Below are positions 1 through 6,837 of a DNA stretch of 13,744 nt, piece after piece. The first letter of the stretch is position 1. Every line of letters starts with the position of its first letter. Both the position numbers and the translations under genes were made by a program. The notes beneath the pieces were generated by a model, which ran no database searches, had not been told where the DNA came from, and saw only the letters and a list, made by a program, of their open reading frames with translations. Origin of the DNA: Kiritimatiellia bacterium (GTDB taxonomy: Bacteria > Verrucomicrobiota > Kiritimatiellia > RFP12 > UBA1067); assembly GCA_028701555.1 (NCBI GenBank), contig JAQVQN010000020.1, forward strand, positions 1 through 13,744, written 5' to 3'.

Positions 1-1180
<1,180 letters not shown>

Positions 1181-1196
1181 GTGAATTTATTCCCGT

Positions 1197-1313
1197 CTGA
1201 CTCTGCTTGTATGGCTGCAATGCCGGATTTTCCGGTTGCGTGGCTTTCGTCAGGCGTTTGTTGTTTTGTTTGCTGTTCAGGTCTGTCCGTGTATTCCCCG
1301 TCACCCGACGGGG
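1197..1313 (-). promoter_or_regulatory. Structured leader upstream of rpsA (candidate)
   Basis: Read on the minus strand, the 130 nt before rpsA contain a perfect 7-bp stem CCCCGTC/GACGGGG with a 4-nt loop (1296-1313). A second hairpin, CCGGA-AAA-TCCGG (1223-1235), is extended by GCAA/TTGC across a 2-nt bulge. An enclosing CTGAC/GTCAG pair (1249-1253 with 1197-1201) ends about 16 nt before the start codon. Neither perfect stem is followed by a T-run, so they are not standard terminators. In gamma-proteobacteria S1 represses its own message through a folded leader that lacks a good Shine-Dalgarno sequence. A similar role here is inference only. No convincing rpsA promoter was found, although a weak TTGTCG/GATAAT pair with 15-bp spacing lies farther upstream. 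Confidence 0.35.
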
Positions 1314-1495
1314 CGCACAAACCTATTCCCTAAAAAGAGAAACACAATAAATTATCAAAATCTCGCATGGTCGACAAACCATATTTCGTGACCGACGGCA
1401 TGTGCATGTGGACATGTGCGGTATGCGACACGCGACACGCATTATGCGATTCAGCAAAGAAAGAATCTGGGTTTCCGGGGTACATGTTTTTCGCG

Positions 1496-1534
1496 GCATA
1501 ATATATTATGCTTGCGCAAGGCGGGCAATGCCCG
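1496..1534. repeat. Cluster of three adjacent perfect palindromes
   Basis: Three dyads follow each other within 39 bp: GCATAATATATTATGC (1496-1511, perfect 16-bp palindrome), CTTGCGCAAG (1511-1520, perfect 10-bp palindrome) and CGGGCAATGCCCG (1522-1534, 6-bp arms around one base). They lie 54-92 nt past the stop codon of the minus-strand regulator gene. None is followed by a T-run on either strand, so an intrinsic terminator is not supported. The rest of the 407-nt region between the regulator and rpsA (1181-1587) holds the rpsA leader and short repeats such as two tandem CGACACG units near 1425-1439. I see no credible gene in it. Confidence 0.5.
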
Positions 1535-1587
1535 TAGTCCAAGTGTGTGTTTTGCGTATGCGTGTAAGCGGATACAAACTTATACAT

Positions 1588-2784
1588 TCACCGACATATC
1601 TTTTTCAACGTTTTGTTTTCTTGCCAGTGGCTGGCACGGTAGGCGGTAGGGGTTATGCCGAAGGCGCGGCGGAAGACCTTGCCGAGATAGCTCTTGCTAG
1701 AGAAGCCGCATTCCTTGGCGATGACGGTTACCGAAAGGTTGGTGGAGGCCAGAAGGCTTTTGGCGCGGCGCAGGCGCGCGCGGTGCAGCTCTTCCCGGAT
1801 TGTGGATTTCAGGGTCTTGCGGAAGCGCATTTCAAGCACCCTGCGGCTGGCTCCGGCATGAGCCACGATTTCAGGGACGCCGATAGGCTTTTGCGCGTTA
1901 AGCCAGACAAACTCCAGGGCGCGCGCAACCAGCGGGTCGTTGATATGCATGGCTTCTGTCGAACGGCGCGGTACCACCGCCAGCGGAGGAAAAAGCATTT
2001 GCTGGCGTCGGACATTACGCTGCCGCATAGCAGTGTCTAAAAGTTTTGCCGCCTCATAACCCATGCGCTCCGTGTCAAGGGCTATGCTCGATAGCGGCGG
2101 CGTTGTCGACTCGCATATCAACGTGTCGTTATCCACCGCCAGCACGGCCACGTCATGCGGCACGGCGATGCCTGCAGTCAGGCAGGCGTCTATCACCTGC
2201 CTGCCGCGCGTGTCCATGGCGGCGAAAACCGCGGTCGGTTTAGGCAGGTCTGCCAGCCAGGCGCACAGGCGGGTGCGCTCAAGGCTCCAGTCGCGTTTTT
2301 CCTTTGCGCGTAAAGGCCCGTAGGCGCGGCAGGCATGGCCGGCCTGCCGCACACGCGCTGCGAAGGCAGCACCGCGGTCGCGTGACCAGTTGATGTTGTT
2401 GACCTCGCCGATGAAGGCGAAGCTGGTGAAGCCGCGCTCGAGAAAATGGCATGCCGCAATCTCGCCGATGGCGACCTGATCCGACGCCAGCACACTGTGC
2501 CGCGCCAGCAGCCCCGGCGGCAGAAGCTCGTCGTCGATAGGGTCTATGAGCACGGCCGGCACGCGGGCTGCGGCAACGGCCTCGGCGTAAGCGCGGTTCT
2601 GTATCACGCCGACAATCCCTGTGCCTCCCCAATTCCGCATGGATAAAAGGCGCTGCTCGCCAGCGCGGCCCTCGGTGACGTGCAGGCTCCAGGGGCCGTG
2701 GACGCTCTCATAGCGCAGCACGCCCTTGAGGATTTCGCGGTGGGCCTGCTCGTTGGTCTCGAACAGCAGCACCACCTGCGGCAT
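1588..2784 (-). CDS. XylR-like sugar-responsive transcriptional regulator (LacI-type sensor + AraC HTH)
   Basis: This 398-residue protein is collinear with E. coli XylR (about 392 residues). Residues about 3-275 form a periplasmic-binding-protein-like sugar sensor. It shows D102-x-V-A-I-G-E-I-A-A-C-H-F-L-E-R-G and the LacI-type segment VPHDVAVLAVDND (208-220), followed by PPLSSIALD and MGYEAAKLL. Residues about 285-385 form an AraC/XylS double helix-turn-helix, with AKSLLASTNLSVTVIAKECG (341-360) and the closing FRRAFGITPTAYR (371-383). The frame could open at a TTG at 2836-2838, but the ATG at 2782-2784 is preferred because GGGAAGGA lies 11 nt upstream and the XylR-like fold begins there. 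It is transcribed away from the sugar cluster, so it probably senses a sugar and regulates that cluster and itself. The actual ligand (xylose or another sugar) cannot be told. Confidence 0.9.
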   Translation of the reverse strand: MPQVVLLFETNEQAHREILKGVLRYESVHGPWSLHVTEGRAGEQRLLSMRNWGGTGIVGVIQNRAYAEAVAAARVPAVLIDPIDDELLPPGLLARHSVLASDQVAIGEIAACHFLERGFTSFAFIGEVNNINWSRDRGAAFAARVRQAGHACRAYGPLRAKEKRDWSLERTRLCAWLADLPKPTAVFAAMDTRGRQVIDACLTAGIAVPHDVAVLAVDNDTLICESTTPPLSSIALDTERMGYEAAKLLDTAMRQRNVRRQQMLFPPLAVVPRRSTEAMHINDPLVARALEFVWLNAQKPIGVPEIVAHAGASRRVLEMRFRKTLKSTIREELHRARLRRAKSLLASTNLSVTVIAKECGFSSKSYLGKVFRRAFGITPTAYRASHWQENKTLKKICR

Positions 2785-2809
2785 CTTATTCAGAATCCTT
2801 CCCATTACG

Positions 2810-2875
2810 TGCGCAAAATTACCACAAAATATGCGCAACTGTCATCTTGTAAATGCAGGTGTATGGGCGTAAATT
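2810..2875 (+). promoter_or_regulatory. Candidate regulator operator and promoter of the sugar cluster
   Basis: Two direct copies of TGCGCAA lie at 2810-2816 and 2832-2838, 22 bp apart start to start, or about two helical turns. This is the arrangement AraC/XylR-type proteins use. Eight bases further on is a sigma70-like pair, TTGTAA (2847-2852) and TAAATT (2870-2875), with a 17-bp spacer and 4/6 matches each. An activator bound at the repeats would sit directly behind the -35 box, and the repeats also lie 26-54 bp upstream of the regulator's own start. TGCGCAA occurs elsewhere by chance, so the spacing and location carry the argument. Confidence 0.4.
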
Positions 2876-2948
2876 GGATCTGTTTTTAATAGTGATTTTT
2901 CTCATTCAGTCGAGAAAGATGATGTGAGTGTTTTGCGGAGAACAAATA

Positions 2949-3557
2949 ATGCAAGAAGACTTGAAGGAGCGGCTTACCGGGTATGCGTCGGATATGGCGG
3001 GCAGCCTGATGCGGAGCGATTTCGGAAAACTGTCGGAGATCGGGGAAGTGCTGCTGAAGGCCAAGGAAGAGGGACGGACGATCTTTCTGATCGGTAACGG
3101 CGGCAGTGCGGCCACGGCGTCGCATGTGACCAATGATCTGGTGAAGGGTTGCCGCGCGGGCGACGCGCCGGGGTTCCGCGCCTTCTGCCTGAGCGACTCC
3201 AACGCGCTGGTGACCTGTCTGGCAAACGACTTTTCTTACGAAGAGATATACTCAATCCTGCTGCGCACCTACGCGCAGGCTGGGGACGTGGTGCTTGCTT
3301 TCAGCGGCAGCGGCAATTCGCCGAACATCGTGCACGCGCTCAAGACCGCGCGGGAAATGGGGCTGGGCACGGTCGGCTTCGGCGGGCGTGACGGCGGCAA
3401 GATGAAGGCGCTCTGCGACCACATCCTGATTGCGCCGACCGACTCGATGGAGATGCTGGAGGACCTGCATCTGGTTTATTTTCACGATCTCGTGTGCGCG
3501 ATGCGTCCGGCGCTGGCTCAAATGGCGGGCGTTGAAGCTTGTTCGTGCACGTGCTGA
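2949..3557 (+). CDS. SIS-domain sugar-phosphate isomerase, GmhA-like
   Basis: This 202-residue cytosolic SIS-domain protein resembles D-sedoheptulose-7-phosphate isomerase (GmhA) in length and layout. It has an N-terminal helix (1-40), then the phosphate-binding loop FLIGNGGSAATASH (46-59), a second Ser/Gly loop FSGSGNSPN (118-126), and a C-terminal EDLHLVYFHD helix (171-180) with two histidines. Where E. coli GmhA has its catalytic Glu, this protein has Asp (D63 in SHVTNDLVKG), as I recall for the related subgroup with a D-L-x-K-G motif. The ATG at 2949 is chosen over an in-frame GTG at 2928 because GCGGAG lies 8 nt upstream. It is the first gene of the cluster, and the next gene is a ROK kinase. 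No heptose kinase/adenylyltransferase is nearby, so a catabolic aldose/ketose-phosphate role is at least as likely as heptose synthesis. The tail is Cys-rich (CSCTC). Confidence 0.85.
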   Translation: MQEDLKERLTGYASDMAGSLMRSDFGKLSEIGEVLLKAKEEGRTIFLIGNGGSAATASHVTNDLVKGCRAGDAPGFRAFCLSDSNALVTCLANDFSYEEIYSILLRTYAQAGDVVLAFSGSGNSPNIVHALKTAREMGLGTVGFGGRDGGKMKALCDHILIAPTDSMEMLEDLHLVYFHDLVCAMRPALAQMAGVEACSCTC

Positions 3558-3568
3558 GGGAGGCCGGG

Positions 3569-3648
3569 GGCGGCTCACGAGGACGTTCGTCCTCCAGTTT
3601 GTGTCTAGCCCATTGCATGCTGGAGGGCGAGCGTCCCCGCGAGACGCC
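3569..3648. repeat. REPIN-like intergenic inverted repeat pair
   Basis: Two 28-nt arms (3569-3596 and 3621-3648) are inverted copies of each other. They match at 23 of 28 positions, and four of the five differences are transitions. They are separated by 24 nt. The left arm itself contains a perfect hairpin, GAGGACG-TT-CGTCCTC (3579-3594), and the right arm holds the degraded equivalent. The element ends two bases before the AGGAGG of the downstream kinase gene and fills nearly all of the 107-nt gap. Two inverted REP-like hairpin units define a REPIN in other bacteria. No second copy exists in this window. Confidence 0.6.
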
Positions 3649-3664
3649 ACAGGAGGCAATCGAT

Positions 3665-4576
3665 ATGCTGATCGGAGCGATAGACGGCGGTGGCACCAAG
3701 CTGCTCGTCGGGGTAATAACTGAGGACGGCAGGATTGTATCGCGGCGGCAGGCCGCGTCGAAGACTGCGGATGTTGCTGCCTATTTCCGGCACGGCGCGG
3801 AGATGCTGGCCGATTGCGCCAAGGAAGTCGGCATCGTAGTAGGAGACTTGGCGGGCGTGGGCGTGAGCATCCCCGGCATGGTGACGCCGGAGGGGCGTGT
3901 GCTGGGGGCGCCTGCGGCAGGCTGGGGCGCGTTCGATGCCCGCCCGCTTTTGGCTGCGGCACCGGGGTTTGCAGGAGTTAAGGTTTTTTTCGAGAACGAC
4001 ATCAACGCCTGCGCATTGGCGGAAATGCGGTTCGGCGGCGCGGACGGTGATTTCGTGTGGGTCACAGTCAGTACCGGCAACGGCGGGGCGGTGGTGGCGG
4101 ACGGCAAGTTGGTGCGCGGCAGCGGCGGTTGCGCCGGCGAGTTCGGGCATATCAAGGTTGAACGTGTAAACCCGTTTCCCTGCGGTTGCGGCGGCAAGGG
4201 TTGTTTGGAGGCGCACGCGTCGGGGGTCGCCATCGCGCGTCGCGCACGCGAGGCGGGACTGCCGGTCGGCACGGATGCGCGGCTCTGCGAGGAACTGGCG
4301 CGGCAGGGCGATCCGGTGGCAATGCGGATCTATGATCAGACGGGGGTATACCTGGGCCGCGCTCTGGCTGCCGCCGCGAACCTGCTGAACCCTTCGCGCG
4401 CCTACATCGGAGGCGGTGTTGCTGCGGCTCTCGATCTCATGCGGCCGGCGATTCGGCGGACGCTCACGGAGGACGCTTTGCCGCAATGCCGTAACCTTGA
4501 CGTGTTGCGGACGCATTTGGGTTATGAGGCGGCCCTGCTGGGTGCGGCGGCCGTATGTCTGGAAGGATTGTGTTAA
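3665..4576 (+). CDS. ROK-family sugar kinase
   Basis: This is a 303-residue cytosolic kinase of the ROK family (glucokinase, fructokinase, N-acetylhexosamine kinases), which phosphorylates a sugar with ATP. The ATP-binding motif IDGGGTK is at residues 6-12, and the catalytic Asp is D112 in ENDINACALAE. The ROK zinc site is complete: H162, then C173-G-C175-G-G-K-G-C180-L-E. A longer in-frame reading from 3539 would translate the preceding repeat element. The start at 3665 is chosen because a full AGGAGG lies 8 nt upstream and the conserved fold begins at residue 2. It follows a SIS isomerase gene and precedes the oxidoreductase by 21 nt, so it is probably co-transcribed. There is no N-terminal HTH, so it is a kinase and not a NagC-type repressor. 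Substrate is not predictable from the sequence. Confidence 0.92.
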   Translation: MLIGAIDGGGTKLLVGVITEDGRIVSRRQAASKTADVAAYFRHGAEMLADCAKEVGIVVGDLAGVGVSIPGMVTPEGRVLGAPAAGWGAFDARPLLAAAPGFAGVKVFFENDINACALAEMRFGGADGDFVWVTVSTGNGGAVVADGKLVRGSGGCAGEFGHIKVERVNPFPCGCGGKGCLEAHASGVAIARRAREAGLPVGTDARLCEELARQGDPVAMRIYDQTGVYLGRALAAAANLLNPSRAYIGGGVAAALDLMRPAIRRTLTEDALPQCRNLDVLRTHLGYEAALLGAAAVCLEGLC

Positions 4577-4597
4577 ACAAATGAAAGGACGGAGGCA

Positions 4598-5998
4598 ATG
4601 AACAAAAAGGCTAATGATACAAAGTCGGGGCTTTCACGTAGAACGCTTCTCAAACGGTCGGCGCTGACGGCGGCGGCTTTTCAGATCGTGCCGGGACATG
4701 TGCTCGGGCTCAACGGACAGACGCCGCCGAGCGGCAAACTGAATGTCGCCGGGATCGGCGTGGGAGGCATGGGCGGTCACAACATTAGAAAGTGCGCTGA
4801 GTCTGGCGCGAACATTGTCGCGCTTTGCGATATAGATGCGAACTATGCCGCCAAGACGTTTAAGACATACCCAGGCGCGAAGGTCTACAGCGATTACCGC
4901 GAGATGCTCGACAAGCAGAAGGACATCGATGCGATCGTGGTCGCCACGCCTGACCACACGCACGCGCCGATCGCTATGGCGTGTATGCGCGCGGGGAAGC
5001 ATGTGTATGTTCAGAAGCCGATGGCTTATTCGGTCGGCGAGGCGCGCGCGATGACTGAGGCGGCGCGTCAGCACAAGGTCATCACGCAAATGGGCAACCA
5101 GGGGCGTTCGGGTGACGGTGTGCGCATGGTTTGCGAGTGGATTTGGGCTGGCGCCATCGGCACTGTGCGCGAGGTGCACGCATGGACGAACCGGCCGGTC
5201 TGGCCGCAAGGCATAGAATGCGAACGGCCTAAGGAGACGCCGCCAGTTCCGGCGGGGTTCGACTGGGACAAATGGATCGGGCCCGCGCCGATGCGGCCAT
5301 ATCATCCCTGTTACCATCCGAACAGTTGGCGGGCGTGGTGCGACTTCGGCACAGGGTCGCTGGGCGATCTCGGCTGTCACGTCATGGACTGCGTGTACTG
5401 GGCGCTGAAGCTGAAGTATCCGGTCAGCGTCGAGGGCAACATCTCGACCTATTGGGAAGACTTTTGGAAAAACACTGAACCGAAAAACGAGCAGTTCCCG
5501 CGCTCCACGATTGTGCGCTACGCATTTCCTGCCCGCGAAGACCAACCGCCGCTTGACCTCACTTGGTGGGATGGAGGGCTCCAGCCGCCGCGCCCACCGG
5601 AACTCGAGGAAGGCCGCCAGATGGGCGATTCGGACGGCGGTGTGCTGTTCATCGGCGACAAGGGCAAACTGATGTGCGGCTGCTACGGTCGCAGCCCGAG
5701 GCTGCTGCCCGAGACGGCGATGAAGTCCTTCAAGCTGCCGCCCAAGACGATTGAGCGCGTTCCCGGCGGCGAGGACGGTCACGAGCGGAACTGGCTGCAG
5801 GCTGTCAAGGAAGGCAAACAGGCGGTCTCGAACTTTGACCATGCCGGGCCGTTCGCCGAAATGGTGCTGCTCGGCAATCTGGCCGTGCGCTTCCCGTATC
5901 GCCGTCTGCTGTGGGACGGCGAGGCCATGAAGGTCACCAACGACAACGAAGCGCAGGCGTTAGTCACGCGCAACTACCGTGAAGGATGGACACTGTAA
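4598..5998 (+). CDS. Tat-exported Gfo/Idh/MocA family oxidoreductase
   Basis: This 466-residue NAD(P)-dependent sugar or inositol dehydrogenase family member has a twin-arginine signal, SRRTLLK (13-19), then ALTAAAF and a break near residue 40. The Rossmann loop is GIGVGGMGG (52-60), with an acidic D78/D80 after strand two (CDID), PDHTHA (118-123) and QKP (139-141). QKP replaces the usual EKP, a variant seen in this exported group. The C-terminal domain carries GSLGDLGCHVMD (253-264), holding the usual catalytic His/Asp area. Start support is AAAGGA 8 nt upstream. A six-codon frame (MKGRRQ) at 4581-4601 overlaps the start as ATGA and is probably incidental. The neighbouring DUF1080 gene suggests an envelope 3-keto-glycoside pathway, where such enzymes oxidise or reduce the sugar C3 hydroxyl. 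Family assignment is firm and the substrate is unknown. Confidence 0.93.
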   Translation: MNKKANDTKSGLSRRTLLKRSALTAAAFQIVPGHVLGLNGQTPPSGKLNVAGIGVGGMGGHNIRKCAESGANIVALCDIDANYAAKTFKTYPGAKVYSDYREMLDKQKDIDAIVVATPDHTHAPIAMACMRAGKHVYVQKPMAYSVGEARAMTEAARQHKVITQMGNQGRSGDGVRMVCEWIWAGAIGTVREVHAWTNRPVWPQGIECERPKETPPVPAGFDWDKWIGPAPMRPYHPCYHPNSWRAWCDFGTGSLGDLGCHVMDCVYWALKLKYPVSVEGNISTYWEDFWKNTEPKNEQFPRSTIVRYAFPAREDQPPLDLTWWDGGLQPPRPPELEEGRQMGDSDGGVLFIGDKGKLMCGCYGRSPRLLPETAMKSFKLPPKTIERVPGGEDGHERNWLQAVKEGKQAVSNFDHAGPFAEMVLLGNLAVRFPYRRLLWDGEAMKVTNDNEAQALVTRNYREGWTL

Positions 5999-6023
5999 TT
6001 GATCGGGAGAAGAGGAGACAACC

Positions 6024-6680
6024 ATGAAAAAAATTATCGGCATGACACTCGCTTTGGCCATTTGCCTGTCCGCGTTTGGGGCAGGCGCGGCGGACGAAGG
6101 TGGAGGTTGGATCAGCCTGTTCGACGGTAAAACGTTTAACGGCTGGAAAGTCGGCAAGAATGCGGGCTCGTTCAAGATAGAGGACGGCGCCATCGTGGCC
6201 AACGGTGACGTGGCGCATCTGTTTTATGACGGTGTCGGCGAAGACGGACAGCGCGTCTTCAAGAACTTCCATCTGAAGGTCGAGGTCATGACCTTCCCAG
6301 GCTCCAATTCGGGCATTTATTTCCACACCAAATATCAGGAGGAAGGGTTTCCGAAATTCGGAGTGGAGTGCCAGGTCAACAACAGCCACGGCGACTGGCG
6401 CCGCACGGGCAGTCTGTGGGGCGTGAACGACATCCGCGAGGCGCATGTCAAAGACAACGTCTGGTACACGCAAGAGATCATCGTGAAAGATCTGCATGTG
6501 ACGGTCAAACTCGACGGCAAGACCGTGCTGGAGCACAACTTCCCGGCTGAAGCCGCAGGGAAGCCATATGCGCTCCCGACGGACATGAGTTATCTGCCCG
6601 AAGGGACCTTCGCGCTACAGGGGCATGACCCCAAGAGTAAGGCTTGTTTCAGAAACATCCGCGTCAAACTTCTCGAATGA
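6024..6680 (+). CDS. Secreted DUF1080 protein (3-keto-disaccharide hydrolase family)
   Basis: This is a 218-residue single-domain protein with a Sec signal peptide: MKK, a hydrophobic core, and probable cleavage after the AFGAGA region near residue 22. The mature part is a beta-jelly-roll-like DUF1080 domain. It opens with SLFDGKTFNGWK (31-42), has the core NSGIYFHTKYQEEG (95-108) followed by GVECQVNN (113-120), then VWYTQEIIVKDLHVTVKLDGK (146-166), and closes with GTFALQGHDPKSKACFRNIRV (194-214). Members of this family have been shown to cleave 3-keto-glycosides, often beside Gfo/Idh/MocA enzymes. Here the partner gene ends 25 nt upstream. Start support is AGAGGAG 6 nt before the ATG. Cleavage of a 3-keto sugar in the periplasm is inferred from family and context. 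Confidence 0.92.
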   Translation: MKKIIGMTLALAICLSAFGAGAADEGGGWISLFDGKTFNGWKVGKNAGSFKIEDGAIVANGDVAHLFYDGVGEDGQRVFKNFHLKVEVMTFPGSNSGIYFHTKYQEEGFPKFGVECQVNNSHGDWRRTGSLWGVNDIREAHVKDNVWYTQEIIVKDLHVTVKLDGKTVLEHNFPAEAAGKPYALPTDMSYLPEGTFALQGHDPKSKACFRNIRVKLLE

Positions 6681-6819
6681 GCCTCATTTCTCGGTGTCGT
6701 TTCATTTGAGGCAACCTTAACGTCAGGATCCATAGACGGTAAATATTTCAGTGTCATGACTTGTGAGGCAACGCGCTGGGGCCGGGGACCGTATTTAGCG
6801 GATGCAAGGCGCGGCCTCA
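6681..6819. repeat. Inverted and direct TGAGGC/GCCTCA repeats between two genes
   Basis: TGAGGCAAC occurs at 6707-6715 and 6764-6772, and its complement core GCCTCA occurs at 6681-6686 and 6814-6819. The outer pair of each side can form hairpins: 6681-6686 with 6707-6712, and 6764-6769 with 6814-6819. The second is extended by GCGC/GCGC (6773-6776 with 6809-6812) across a small internal loop. No T-run follows. A weak promoter-like TTAACG/TAAATA pair with 17-bp spacing lies at 6717-6745. The last repeat ends 18 nt before the glycosidase start, so it may act as an operator or as a structure affecting translation. Confidence 0.45.
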
Positions 6820-6837
6820 TTGTGGTAACTTGTGTGC

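Noticed and set aside
1296..1313. Intrinsic terminator between the regulator and rpsA
   Set aside because: The stem is perfect but neither strand has a T-run after it, so it is treated as part of a leader structure.
1492..1516. XerCD dif site
   Set aside because: Only the CATAA and TTATG core is shared. The central spacer is 4 bp and not the usual 6, and the outer XerD arm lacks the conserved TTAA part.
1330..1587. 85-codon minus-strand frame starting right after the regulator stop codon
   Set aside because: It has no ribosome site, odd His/Cys/Tyr-rich composition and no recognisable domain, and it runs through the palindrome cluster. It is most likely a chance frame.
1402..2040. Plus-strand frame over the 3' part of the regulator gene
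   Set aside because: It lies antisense to the recognisable AraC-type HTH domain and shows no domain of its own.
3539..3664. 42-residue N-terminal extension of the ROK kinase
   Set aside because: It overlaps the preceding stop region and translates the inverted repeat element. The conserved fold and an AGGAGG at ideal spacing both point to 3665.
4581..4601. Six-codon frame MKGRRQ overlapping the oxidoreductase start as ATGA
   Set aside because: Too short to judge. Its frame is formed by the purine-rich ribosome-binding region and it has no properly spaced ribosome site.
4634..5842. Long minus-strand open frame opposite the oxidoreductase gene, and similar ones at 3252-3962, 8656-9690 and 11750-12895
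   Set aside because: They are mirror frames of strongly conserved plus-strand genes in GC-rich DNA. Their translations are Arg/His/Pro-rich with no domain, and no ribosome sites support them.
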